A stretch of 64,000 bases of DNA from Lolium rigidum (GCF_022539505.1 NC_061514.1:334783090-334847089), one strand, 5' to 3'; shown: positions 47,729 through 58,641, numbered from the stretch's first letter. Numbers and translations are program-made. Notes: generated by a model not told the origin, from the sequence alone.

Positions 47729-50700
47729 GATGGATCCAGCAGCTGGCTTTTCGGCTGGTGGTTAGGCTGGATTCTAGCTTTACGCGTGATTCTAAACGCT
47801 GTAAGACCGGGTTTAACTTCCCTGCGGTGGTTGCAACCACCATCTCGTTAACGGATTTCAAAGCTAACATCTACGATAACTACACCGGAGCTGTCTCGAT
47901 GCGGTTCATTTCGAATATTTCAACAGCTCGGAGGGAAGATTTGTTCCACTAATTTCCGAAGACGATCTGGGATTTCTTTTTTGCTTTGAATGCTTCTTGC
48001 CGGTTCGGTAAAATTCGTATCCATGTGGACAGGGCCAGGCATCATCTGGTGCTGGGGCATCATCAGGTGGTCGGGCATCATGTCTCTCTACTGCTGCTGC
48101 CTCTGCTAATAGTGTGCGCCGTGGCGCTCCTTGTAGGTCCACAGCAGCACCATCTGTCCCGGTGCTAGTGGTAGCCGAGATCGTTCGTACGGTCGATGTG
48201 GAGGACGATGCGGACATTGAGGATCAGCCTCCTCAAGATGATGAGGATGAGTTGATGTTTCCTGAATTGGTAGATCGATGCGATAAGCGGGCAATGGAGG
48301 ATCAATACATGGAAGATATGGCTTTTGGTGCCAGATTTCATGACACTGATGATGAAGAGAAGAATGAGAATGATGACAGCCTCGTTTTAGCCGATTACGA
48401 AGGTGAAGACTTGCCAACAATTGAGTGGAACAGGGAGAATCCCCAGCTTGTAGAAGGCACCGTGTTTCAAACGATGATGGACTGCCGTAATGCAATTACT
48501 ACATATCACATTCTCACTAAGAATAATTTTGAGGTTATTAAAAGTGAGCCGGGTAGGTTCACAATTAAATGCCCATACCTAAGGTGTAAGTTTAGCCTGC
48601 ATGCATCCACAATGCGCAGAAGCAGCTTGGTCCAGGTACTACGCCAACCGGTTGTGTATTTAGATCACGGTGTAAAATTTGTTATCTATTACTAACATCC
48701 CTTATCATTATGTTTCAGATAAAGAAGAATAAGGAGATCCATAGGTGTCCACCTCTAGGGGGAGAGCCGGAGCTGAAAACAAAGCTAGCGAAGACTAGGT
48801 GGTTGGCGAGATGTAATCCTAGATTAGCTGAGAGAAAATCCTTCACTTGGTCCAACGAGCACTCGTAAAAAGGTGGTTGAGAAGTATAAAATGGAAGTAC
48901 CTTACATGAGGATGTTCTATGCAAAGGAAATGGCTCTTGACAAGATCAATGGTCCATGGAATGAAAGCTTTCGGTTGCTTTACACTTTCAAAGCTGAAGT
49001 GGAGATGGCTAGTCTAGGCAGATGTTGTAGCGATAGACAAGCATACGGTTCCCTACAAATTGAAAAGCGGGAAGGTAATGCACAAGGAATGTTTTAGAAG
49101 GGCTTTTGTTTGTTTCAAAGCGTGCTTGGAAAGGCTTTTTGGACGGTTGCGGGCCTTATTTGGCCGTGGATGCATCAGCTCTTCATGGCAGGTTTAAAGG
49201 ACAGCTAGTTGCTGCTACTCTGCGGTTGATGGACATAATTGGATGTTCCCTGTTGCTTATGGGGTTTTGGAGGTTGAGTCACGGGAAAGTTGGGCTTGGT
49301 TTCTGCAGAATTTGCGCGACCTTATAGGTCATCCACCGGGACTTGTTATCCACACGAGACGCTTGCAAAGGTTTGGAGACTGAGGTAGAAGCGGTAGTCC
49401 CTGGAGTGGAGCATAGGGAATGTATGCGACACTTGGTACAGAATTTTACAAAGAAATTCAAGGGTAAAGTTTTTACTTGACAACCTATGGCCAGCTTCAT
49501 ACACATGCAGCTCTAGGAAGCATCTCGTTTCATTTGGATGTGTTGTATAAACAAAAACCTCGGGGTGAAGGAGTACTTGGATGAACATCATGGTAGGGTG
49601 TGGTCAAGAAGCCAATTCAATGAAATTTGCAAGGTAGACTATGTAACAAGTAACCTTGCGGAGAGTTTCAATTCAAAGGTCAAGTCATTGAAAGGGCTTA
49701 TGTCTGTGGCAAATATTTGATAAGATTAGGCAGATGATCATGATAAAGATCGATCTGCGTCAAAGAATTGCATCCACAAATTATGTTGGCCATCTCATGC
49801 TCCCATCTTTGATTAAGTCTTTGCATGCCAGGGCAAAACAATTGAGGATGCAATGCGTCGAAAAGGAATGGAGGCTGAGGTAACCTACACCGACAAAGAA
49901 AACAGAGCGATGGAGGTATCCGAGTGAGTTTGGTTGATAGGACATGCCATTATAGGGGATGGCAGATCCGTGGGATACCCTGCATACACGCATTGTTTTT
50001 CATGAGTGTTATAGGGGGTGAAGATGGTGAAGTTGATCAGTATGTGTCAGAGTATTTCTCTGTTGCCAAATTTAGGGCTGCATATGCTATGAATGTTCCT
50101 ACCTTGTTGGGAAAAGACCAATGGATGAAAGTCGATCCGGAGCTTCAAACCGTACTCTCCGAGTATTGACTAGACCGGCGAGGTAGGCCGAGGAAGAATA
50201 GGATCGAGCTAGTGCAGAGGGTGGTGCACCGATTCGAAAACGTAAGTGCAAACGTTGTGGAATCCCTGGACACATTGCTAGGCTTTGTAAAAATGGAGTT
50301 GACCCAGACTTTTGGAATGGAAGATCAGGCGGGAGCAGAAAATGCGAGAGGAGAATGAAGCAGACAATTCAACTTGAGATTGAAGCAAGCAGTTCAACAT
50401 GAGGAGATTGAAGCAAGCAAATGCGAGAGGAGATTGAAGCGACAAATGCGAGAGGAGATTGAAGCGAGCAGTTCAACATGAGGAGATTGAAGCGACAAAT
50501 GCGAGAGGAGATTGAAGCAGCGAGTTCAACATGAGGAGATTGAAGCAGCAAATGCGAGAGGAGATTGAAGCGAGCAATTGAACATGAGGAGATTGAACCG
50601 ATGGATCGAGAGCGAGAGGGAACAGATGGATGTAGAATGGCTTCAACCGATGAGTCTAGAGGAGAGGGAACAGTATAGTCGAGAATGCCTCGAAAGTAGT

Positions 50701-50889
50701 AAGGCCATGATAGAAGCTAACTTCAAAGAGTACATGGCAGAAGAAAAAGCACAAGCTTTGCAGAAGAAGAAGAACAAGAAAGAGGGCAAAAGGAAGGTAG
50801 ACACCGGTAATATCCCTGGTAGGGTTACCCGGAGTAATGTGGTGGCCCCGGCGAGTCACACCAGGAGCAAGAGAAAGATTTTATTCTGA
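47729..50889 (+). pseudogene. MULE-1 mudrA-type transposase, main body, multiple frameshifts
   Basis: In order: a region like the N-terminal PB1-type part of plant MuDR proteins (47758-48020); an acidic stretch; the MuDR DNA-binding region (48440-48770; CRNAITTYHILTKNNF, ITKCPYLRC-like Cys pair) split by an intron at 48636-48718; the MULE catalytic region with [17 protein letters not shown] (first catalytic Asp at about 49169), a second Asp in VIH-T-DACKG context near 49350 and CMRHL near 49420; a SWIM zinc finger (CHYRGWQIRGIPCIH, 49945-49989); a CCHC knuckle (CKRCGIPGHIARLC, 50247-50287); a repeat-rich linker; and a basic C-terminus ending at 50889. It would bind the TIRs and cut DNA. Several frameshifts sit on CGAG or CTCG where CAG or CTG would restore frame, so part of the decay may be a sequence artefact. 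Confidence 0.85.
50360..50590 (+). repeat. Tandem array in the transposase C-terminal linker
   Basis: About eight units beginning GAGGAGATTGAAGC, 25-28 bp each. They alternate between an AATGCGA ending and a TTCAACAT ending. It lies between the zinc knuckle and the last exon part. Confidence 0.85.
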
Positions 50890-50892
50890 ACA

Positions 50893-51072
50893 ACTAATTT
50901 GAATTTGTATGAACAATTTGTATTGTGGTTCCCTTTGTATTGGGGATCCCTTTGTGTTGAACAATTTGTATTGGGGATGCCTTTGTGTTGAACAATTTGT
51001 ATTGTGGTTCCCTTTGTATTGGGGATCCCTTTGTGTTGAACAATTTGAATTTGTATGAACAATTTGTATTCC
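50893..51072. repeat. Degenerate tandem repeat in the transposase 3' flank
   Basis: Repeats built from AACAATTTGTATTG, GGGATCCCTTTGTGTTG and GGTTCCCTTTGTATTG, with a larger block occurring twice. It starts right after the stop at 50889. Confidence 0.8.
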
Positions 51073-51092
51073 ACATTTAAGCCACATTTATC

Positions 51093-51135
51093 ATTTTAGG
51101 GTTTTAGGGTTTTAGGGTTTTAGGGTTTTAGGGTT
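51093..51135 (+). repeat. TTTTAGGG microsatellite (5 copies)
   Basis: Five uninterrupted TTTTAGGG units, one T longer than the plant telomere repeat TTTAGGG. Too short to be a telomere and embedded in MULE-1. Confidence 0.9.
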
Positions 51136-51515
51136 CAATTCAAAATAATTCAAAACATGGTGGAACCTTCCCATGGAGCCTTGTTATGTTACCTACAACC
51201 TAGAGAAATAATAATGGAAAAGGAAATATAGAGATATGAAGTTTTTAGGGATCCCAAGTTTTTATGCCAAAAGCTTCAAAACCACTTCCTAGTCCATGAG
51301 CTACTAGATATGAAGATGCGGGGCTTTCTCGCTCAATACACCTCCCAAATACCCACTATGCTTACAAACTTTGTCCAAATGAGTCCAAATTCGTCACACT
51401 TGTGTATCTTTGAGTTGCAAACAATATCTAGTCGACCAAAATGTAATATATTGTTCAAATAACACAATTTTACAATTTTTATGCCAAAAGCTTCAATTTC
51501 CCTTATTCCGTTTAT
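51136..51515. other. MULE-1 interior without recognised feature
   Basis: About 380 bp of unremarkable sequence between the microsatellite and a second TIR-like stretch. No ORF or repeat of note. Confidence 0.5.
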
Positions 51516-51660
51516 TATTTGGGTGCCCCTGTTTTACTTAGTGTTACTCAGTTTTCCCCCTCCGGGCCCACTTGTTTTACTCAGTCATACTCAGCTTTGC
51601 CCTTCCGATAAACATTTCCTCACTTTTCCCCCTCTTAGTTCTACTCAGTTTTCCTAACTT
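51516..51660 (+). mobile_element. MULE terminus-like sequence inside MULE-1
   Basis: Has GTGCCCCTGTTTTACTTAG, then several CTCAGTTTTCC motifs, in the same order and orientation as the left TIR of MULE-1, but clearly diverged. No partner end or TSD was found, so it may be the remnant of a second nested MULE. Confidence 0.45.
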
Positions 51661-51907
51661 GTACTCACTGGCTGATCTCTGATTGGTCGAGATGTATGTC
51701 ACACGGATCTTGGTTAGTTGAAAGCTCAATGAACGCTTGCACCGTTCGATCATTTATGATCGGACGGCCCGTATCTCTCTCTCTACCACGATGGACGCAT
51801 ACGGAGACAAGAGCAGAGCACATACCTACCAACCCTGGCAGTCGCATATTCCAGTCGCATCCTCCTCTCTCGTATTTCCTCTCTTACTACGGCGGTCGCG
51901 GCGGCGC

Positions 51908-52030
51908 GGATCTAACCGTGCGTGCGGCGGCGCGGATCTAACCGTGCGTGCGGCGGCGCGGATCTAACCGTGCGTGCGGCGGCGTGCGGCGGCGCGGATC
52001 TAACCGTGCGTGCGCCGTGGATCTAAGAGT
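51908..52030 (+). repeat. 26-bp tandem repeat (GGATCTAACCGTGCGTGCGG unit)
   Basis: Units begin at 51908, 51934, 51960 and 51996, with a degenerate fifth at about 52023. G+C-rich, and placed just upstream of the ORF at 52126, where a 5' UTR would be. CT-rich microsatellite sequence follows. Confidence 0.85.
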
Positions 52031-52125
52031 GCCGGTGAGGATCTAACCGTCAGAAATAGTTGAAATGTCTCTCTCTGTCTCTCTCTGTCTCTAACCGGTG
52101 AGGATTCTATTCTCAGATCTGTTGA

Positions 52126-52487
52126 ATGATGAAGAACACCAAGACGGCGGCCGTGCCGACAGTGGTCATCGATGCCACGAACATTGAAGCCATCGCCTAC
52201 AACATCGCTTCGACGGCGCAGACCCAGCCTTCAATGTCGGAGCCTGTTGATGTCTCACTTCCGGTGCCGAGAGTGCGAATCGATGCCAAGACGATTGAAG
52301 CCATCGTCTACAACCGCGCTGCAAAGCCGCCGATCCAGCCCTCCGCGGATCCGTCGCTGATGAAGTACACCAAGACAGCGGCGGTTCCGACACTCGGTCA
52401 TCGATGCCACGAACATTGAAGCCATCGCCGATAACATCGCTTCAACGTTTGATGGCGCGGATGACCGTGTTCGACGCCGCAAATTGG
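52126..52487 (+). pseudogene. Cargo-like ORF with internal repeats, unknown function
   Basis: ATG 52126 opens an ORF with two clear repeats (VVIDATNIEAIAYNIAS, VRIDAKTIEAIVYNRAA). A third copy lies in another frame after a one-base insertion near 52394; the two TAAVPT-coding copies read ACAGTGG and ACACTCGG there. Following that frame, the reading ends in a basic tail near 52487, giving about 115-120 residues. It matches no family I know. Its position in MULE-1, downstream of a G+C-rich leader, suggests a captured host-gene piece, but this is inference. Confidence 0.45.
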
Positions 52488-52547
52488 GATAAATTATGAT
52501 AAATTTGTATTTTTCAATTTCCAAATGGGATAAAATTGTTCGAACTA

Positions 52548-52672
52548 CTACCTCCGTCTCAAAAAAAGCTTCTCCACGTTCTTGATGTGTCCATGTACAT
52601 CCGTATGTATGATTTGAATTCTATCCCAACTTGATTGGGAAGATATTGATATGTATTTGATCCGGAGGCTGG
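52548..52672. mobile_element. Stowaway-like MITE, degenerate (125 bp)
   Basis: Left end CTACCTCCGTCTCAAAA and right end TTTGATCCGGAGGCTGG are imperfect inverted repeats close to the Stowaway consensus CTCCCTCCGT, flanked by TA on both sides (52546-52547 and 52673-52674). Confidence 0.65.
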
Positions 52673-52836
52673 TACATGCTTTCACTTTTGGGATCCCTTC
52701 ACTTTTATAAAATGTTCATGCATTCTAAAATTATCGTGCGCATTACTTAGCACAAGTAGGAAATTGTACACCAAAATACGAGTGCTTAGAGCCACAACAA
52801 AATACGATGGTTAGAGCCATCTACCGAATAACAATT

Positions 52837-53388
52837 CTATACTAAATCGTCTACCGTAACCACATAAGCTGCTAGGACAGGGATGACACCTAATAAAACT
52901 GCACGGATGAATCTACTTTTCTCCTCTCCCATCACTTTAAGTTCATGTTCTAGATTTTCTACCACTTGATCAAATACGGCAAGATCTGTCTCAACTCTCA
53001 ACTTCTCCTTGCGAATAAGCTCTGAATTCTTCTTTTCTTCCTCCACAATACGCTTCAGCTCGAATATCATCAGGTTTTTACGGGCCAATTCATCACCTAA
53101 ATTGGCCACCTTCTCCTCCAAATCCATCCTCCGGCTACACCACCGGGTTGATTCATCTTGGTATGCAATGTACCATGGATCATCGGCTTGCTCGGCTAAC
53201 CGTAACAATAATGGAAAAAAGAACAACTGAAATCACCCCAACGAGGCCATGGCGGAACTTCAAATTCAACGGTAGTACGAGAGAGCTGAAGCTAGATACC
53301 GCACTTCCGACGAGGTAGGAGAAGTAGAACGTGGCCACGACATGATCGAATCCCCACCCTCGCCGGTGTACCCGCTACGACCGGACAT
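52837..53388 (-). pseudogene. Cargo-like gene: coiled-coil protein with C-terminal hydrophobic segment
   Basis: On the minus strand an ATG at 53388 (MSGRSGYTGEGG...) opens a Ser/Arg-rich start that meets a stop near 53265. A long open stretch follows (53226-52837, 129 codons): YQDESTRWCSRR, then a Glu/Lys/Leu-rich coiled coil (DLEEKVANLGDELARKN to LEHELKVMGEEK) and a hydrophobic end (AVLLGVIPVLAAYVVTV) that could be a tail anchor. I recall similar proteins being frequent in wheat transposon-rich DNA, but cannot name a family. It is probably a captured or transposon-borne gene, now broken. Confidence 0.55.
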
Positions 53389-53405
53389 TGAGGACTATTT
53401 CGTAC

Positions 53406-53720
53406 CTGCAAACTCCAATAAATTACGGGAACCGAATCGATTAGGGGGCGGGGGAGGCGAAGCGGAGGTCTTACCAAGCTATACCAATTGGTGCGCGGAA
53501 CAAATCCCGGTCGTCGTGGGCGGCGGATCCGCTTGCGGCGGACTTTCTCGCGGTGGGTACAATGCGTGCGGACGAAACAAGTGCTAGAGCCGTGGTGGAC
53601 GTGCAGCGCCGCAGTTCGTCCGACGCCGCCGGGGGACAGAGCCGGCGGCGCGACAAGGCGCCGGCGATGGCTGCTCCGTCCGACGGTGGGGAACGAGCTG
53701 CCAGCGGTTCTCCGGTCTAG
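53406..53720 (-). other. Possible 5' exon and intron of the minus-strand cargo gene
   Basis: Upstream of ATG 53388 in sense, a G+C-rich stretch ends CTTG|GTAAGACC and an intron-like segment (53474-53406) ends TTTGCAG. This fits a 5' UTR exon plus first intron. An ORF of 61 codons in the exon (53656-53471) is of doubtful meaning. Confidence 0.4.
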
Positions 53721-53787
53721 CTTAAGAATAATTAATTAGCGAACTTGTTGCTTCTCTCTATGATATTCTCTAAAGACATATATCAGA

Positions 53788-54281
53788 GCGGCAATATGTG
53801 AGTTTTCTGAAAAATAGACGACCCACTGGTCATTGGCTGCGCAGGCCCCACGGAGCGGCAATATATGATTTTTTCTCTCTAAATAAGTAGACGATCCCAC
53901 TTGGTCATTGGCTGCGGCAGCCACACAGAGCGACAATATGTGTCTTTTCCTGAAAAATAGACGACCCCACTGGTCATTGGCTGCGGAGGCCCCATAGAGC
54001 GGCAATATATGATTTTCTCTAAATAAATAGACGACCCCACTGGTCATTGGCTGCGGCAGCCCCACAGAGCGGCAATATATGTCTTTTCCTGAAAAATAGA
54101 CGACCCCACTGGTCATTGGCTGCGGAGGCCCCACGGAGCGGCAATATATGAGTTTCTCTAAATAAATAGAGCGACCCCACTCGGTCATTGACTGCGGCGA
54201 GTCCCACGGAGCGGCAATATATGTCTTTTCCTCGAAAAATAGACGACCCCACTCGGTCATTGGCTGCGGCAGCCCTATAGA
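53788..54281. repeat. Seven-unit tandem array with alternating subunits, about 70 bp each
   Basis: Units begin GCGGCAATAT at 53788, 53855, 53930, 53999, 54069, 54138 and 54211 and end before 54282. One type carries TCTTTTCCTGAAAAATAG, the other TTCTCTAAATAAATAG, alternating, so the higher-order period is about 140 bp. Both contain CACTGGTCATTGGCTGCGG. The long minus-strand ORF here (53736-54260) is only a translation of the repeat. Such arrays are common near MULE ends. Confidence 0.9.
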
Positions 54282-54496
54282 GCGGCCTCATTTGTCATTG
54301 GCAGCACCGCGTATAAAATCATGAAATAAAACGGCCCACACGTCGGCCGATAGATGGATGGCTGCTCCGACGTGTCTCCCGACCCTACCCGTCGGCACGA
54401 GACGGTCGGGGAGGAGCTGCCCCGTGCGGCCCCACCCGGTCGGACTAACGGTCAAGGCCTCGACCTGACGGCTACCGGCCGTTCCAGCACTTGTGC

Positions 54497-54594
54497 GTGT
54501 TTCAAACTAGAGGAGGGGAAAACTGAGGAAAAACTAAGGGACTGGGGAAAACTGAGTACAACTAACGAACCAGGGGCACGAAAATAGAAATCCC
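54497..54594 (-). repeat. MULE-1 right terminal inverted repeat
   Basis: Inverted copy of 31231-31329, ending GAAATCCC before the TATTGTAAA duplication. Confidence 0.92.
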
Positions 54595-54603
54595 TATTGT
54601 AAA

Positions 54604-54927
54604 GCATATGAGATGGATGGAGTGATCTGAAGCAAAAGATTGCTAACAAAAGATGATGACTAAACAAATGAATCATATAGCAAAACTTTTCATGAATAGT
54701 ACTTTCAAGACAAGCATCAACAAGACTTGCATAAGAGCTAACTCATACGCAATAAATTCAAAGTAGAATGCATTGAAGCAACACGAAGGATGATTAAGTT
54801 TCAGCAATTGCTTTCAACTTGTAACATGTATATCTCATGGATATTTGTCAACATAGAGTAATATAACAAGTGCAATAAGTAAACATGTAAGAATCAATGC
54901 ACACAGTTAACACAAGTGTTTGCTTCT
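54604..54927 (-). other. Ath-4 interior between MULE-1 and the solo LTR
   Basis: Continues the sequence broken at 31230. Homologous in complement to the Ath-1 and Ath-3 3' interiors (near 19500-19800 and 28500-28790). Ends in CTTCT (54923-54927), the solo-LTR TSD. Confidence 0.82.
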
Positions 54928-56477
54928 TGATGTCTACGGGTGCTTCTATTCTTGTAGACAGTGTTGGGCCTCCAAGAGTAGAGGTTTGTAGAACAGCAGC
55001 AAGTTTCCCTTAAGTGGATCACCCAAGGTTTATCGAACTCAGGGAGGAAGAGGTCAAAGATATCCCTCTCAAGCAACCCTGCAATCACGATACAAGAAGT
55101 CTCTTGTGTCCCCAACACACCTAATACACTTGTCAGATGTATAGGTGCACTAGTTCGGCGAAGAGATAGTGAAATACAAGTAGTATGAATGAATATGAGC
55201 AGTAGTAACGGCGCCGAGAAAAGTGCTTGTCGGCGTGCGATTGATGGTAGTAATATTGCAGGAAGTAAAGATGCAGTAAAACAGTAAACAAACGATGATT
55301 GCAGTATTTGGAAACAAGGCCTAGGGATCATACTTTCACTAGTGGACACTCTCAACATTGATCACATAATAAATAAGTTCTCTTCCTTTGTGCTACATAT
55401 ACTCTTGTTTGATAATGAACACCATTCGTTGTGTAGGGCTACAAGAGCACCTCAATGCCGGAGTTAACAAGCTCCACAACATTCGGCATTCATATTTAAG
55501 TAACCTTTAGAGCATAATAGATCTTTGCAATTTAAACCGAGTACTAACATAGCATACACACTCGTCACCTTTACACTATGAAGGGGGAATAAATCACATC
55601 AATACTATCATAGTAATAATTAACTCCATAACCTACAAGAGATTATGATCATAGCCTACGCCAAGTACTACACGATGCAAACACTGTCACCATTACACCG
55701 TGAAGGAGGAATAGACTACTTTAATAACATCACAAGAGTAGCACATAGACTAATAGTGATACAAAGCTCATATGAATCTCAATCATGTAAGGCAGCTCAT
55801 GAGATCATTGTATTGAAGTACATAGGAGAGAGATTAACCACATAGCTACCGGTACAGCCCTTAGCCTTGATGGAGAACTACTCCCTCCTCATGGGAGACA
55901 GCAGCGTTGATGAAGATGGCGGTGGTGTCGATGGAGGAGCCTTCCGGGGGCACTTCCCCGTCCCGGCGGCGTGCCGGAACAGAGACTCCTGTCCCCCAGA
56001 TCTTGGCTTCGCGATGGCGGCGGCTCTGGAAGGTTTCTCGTACCGTGGCTTTTCCGTATCGAAGACTTAGGTCAGGGACCTTTAAATAGGCGAAGAGGCG
56101 GAGTTAGAGGGGGAACGGAGCCGCCACACAATAGGGCGGCGCGGCCAGGGCCTGGGCGGCGCGGCCAGGGCCTGGGCCGTGCCGGCCTGGCGTGTGGGCC
56201 CCCCAGGGCTCTCCTCTGGTGGCTCTCGGGTGTTCTGGAAGCTTCGTGGAATTCTAAGATGCTGGGCGTTGATTTCGTCCAATTCCGAGAATATTTCCTT
56301 ACTAGGATTTCAGAAACCAAAAACAGCGAGAAACGAGAACTGGCACTTTGGAATCTCGTCAATAGGTTAGTTCCGGAAAACGCATCAAAACTATATAAAG
56401 TGTGAACAAAACATGTAGGTATTGTCATAAAACTAGCATGGAACATAAGAAATTATAGATACGTTTAAGACGTATCA
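54928..56477 (-). mobile_element. Solo LTR of an Ath-4-like element (1550 bp)
   Basis: Complete LTR with both termini (complement of TGATACGTC at 56477; TGATGTCTACGG at 54928), flanked by CTTCT at 54923-54927 and 56478-56482. The LTR-to-LTR recombination product of an element related to, but diverged from, Ath-4. It contains a short G+C-rich tandem repeat, GGCGGCGCGGCCAGGGCCTG, near 56142-56170. Confidence 0.9.
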
Positions 56478-56482
56478 CTTCT

Positions 56483-58641
56483 AAGATAGAAAGAAGTGGG
56501 TAAACTGACTCAACATAAAGTAAAAGAATGGCCCTTCACAGAGGGAAGCATGGATTACTATTTTTGTGCTAGAGATTTTATTTTGAAAACATAGAAACAA
56601 TTTTGTCAACGGTAGTAATAATTCATATGTGCTATGCATAATACTTCCTACAAGTTGCAAGTCTCATGCATAGAGTACTAATAGTGCTCGCACCTTGTCC
56701 TAATCAGCTCGTATAACACGGATTATCATTGCATGACATATGTTTCAACCAAGTGTCACAAAGGGGTACCTCTATGCCACCTGTACAAAGGTCCTAGGAG
56801 ATCAATTGCATTTGATTTCTCGTTTTTAACAGATCTCAACTTAGGGCATCCATACCGGGATAACATAGACAACAGATAATGGGCTCCTCTTTTAATGCTT
56901 AAGCATTCAACATAAGATAATATTCTCATAAGAGATTGAGGTTGTATGTCCAAAACTGAAACTTCCACCATGATACATGGCTTTGGTTAGCGGCCCAATG
57001 TTCTTCTCTAACAATATGCATACTCAAACCATTTGATCATGAAATCACACATACTTCAGACAAGACGAATATGCATAGCATCTCACATGATATCCAACAA
57101 AGGTAAAAAGTTGATGGCGTCCCCAGAAACATGGTTACCGCTCAACAAGCAACTTATAAGAACTAAGACACATAACTACATATTCATCACCACAATAGTT
57201 TTTAAGCTATTTGTCCCATGAGCTATATATTGCAAAGATAAAGGAATGAAATTTTAAAGGTAGCACTCAAGTAATTTACTTTGGAATGGCAGAAAAATAC
57301 CACATAGTAGGTAGATATGGTGGACACAAATGGCATGGGTTTTGGCTCAAGGTGTTTGGATGCACGAGAAGCATTTCCTCTCAGTACAAGGTTTGGGCTA
57401 GCAAGGTTGTTTGAAGCAAACACAAGTATGAACAGGTACAGAAAAACTTACACAAGAACATATTGCAAGCATTATAAGACTCTACACTGTCTTCCTTGTT
57501 GTTCAAACACTTTACCAGAAAATATCTAGACTTAGAGAGACCAATCATACAAACCAAATTTTAACAAGCTCTACGGTAGTTCTCCACTAATAGATTTAAC
57601 TACATGATGCAAGAGCTTAAACATGATCTATGAGAGCTCAAAACAATTGCCAAGTATCAAGTTATTCCAAACCATATGAAGCATTTTCTGATTCCAACAA
57701 AATAACAACAAGTGAAGCGATCAACTTTCGCCATTGAACATTAAAAGCATAACTAAGAGCACAAGTGTTCCATATGAAAAAGCGGAGCGTGTCTCTCTCC
57801 TACATGAACATGAATTTATTCAGAAAACGAAAATAACAAAACGAAAATAAAAGCACACAGACGCTCCAAGTAAAGTACATAAGATGTGACGGAATAAAAA
57901 TATAGTTTCACTAGAAGTGACCCGATAAGTTGTCGATGAAGAAGGGGATGCCTTGGGCATCCCCAAGCTTAGATGCTTGAGTCTTCTTAAAATATGCAGG
58001 GATGAACCACCGGGGCATCCCCAAGCTTAGACCTTTCACTCTTCTTGATCATAGTATATCATCCTCTTCTCTTGACCCTTGAAAACTTCCTCCACACCAA
58101 ACTTCAAGCAAACTCATTAGAGGGTTAGTGCATAATAAAAATTCACATGTTCAGAGGTGACACAATCATTCTTAACACTTCTGGACATTGCACAAAGCTT
58201 CTGAAAGTTAATGGAACAAAGAAACTCATTCAACATAGCAAAAGCGGCAATGCGAAATAAAAGGCAGAATCTGTCAAAACAGAACAGTCCGTAAAGACGA
58301 ATTTTGCAGGGGCACTTAACTTGCTCAAACGGAAAAACTCAAAACTAATGAAAGTTGCGTACATATCTGAGGATCACGCATGTAAATTGGCAGATTTTTC
58401 TGAGTTACCTACAGAGAGTTCTGCGCAAATTCGTGACAGACAGCAAATCTGTTTCTGCGCAGCAATCCAAATCTAGCATCAACTTTACCATAGAAACTTT
58501 ACTTGGCACAAAAACATGATAAGGAGAGGTTGCTACAGTAATAACAACTTCCAAGACTCAACAAAACAGTAGTAAAATAAACACATGGGTTATCTCCCAA
58601 GAAGTTCTTTCTTTATAGCCATTAAGATGGGCTCAGTAATT
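56483..58641 (-). other. Ath-4 interior, 3' non-coding part
   Basis: Collinear with the Ath-3 interior in complement (57033-57529 matches 27426-27922 closely), with the hairpin at 57944-57964, two AAGCTTGGGGATGCC motifs near 57960 and 58020, and the GGGAGATAACCCATG-like stretch near 58585. No supported gene. Confidence 0.8.

Larger units (their letters stand above)
31231..54594 (+). mobile_element. MULE-1: Mutator-like DNA transposon with broken mudrA and cargo ORFs
   Basis: Terminal inverted repeats of about 98 bp (31231-31329 and 54497-54594) begin GGGATTTCTA and share GTGCCCCTGGTTCGTTAG. A 9-bp TSD, TATTGTAAA, flanks them (31222-31230 and 54595-54603). Long TIRs with a 9-bp TSD define the Mutator superfamily. 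Without LARD-2 it is about 7.45 kb. It contains a mudrA-type transposase pseudogene, tandem arrays and, in its right part, two further ORFs on opposite strands. It lies in the interior of Ath-4. Confidence 0.93.

Noticed and set aside
50360..50590. CRISPR-like array
   Set aside because: Units are contiguous, 25-28 bp, and without unique spacers; the context is a plant transposase gene.
51093..51135. Telomere or interstitial telomere
   Set aside because: Only 5 copies of an 8-bp variant, embedded in a DNA transposon.
53736..54260. 174-codon minus-strand ORF
   Set aside because: It is a translation of the 70-bp tandem array; the repeated peptide follows from the DNA repeat.
54928..56477. Reading this LTR as the 3' LTR of the element ending at 61052
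   Set aside because: Both sides carry CTTCT and the interior sequence continues across it, while the true 3' LTR piece with its purine tract is at 30683-31136.
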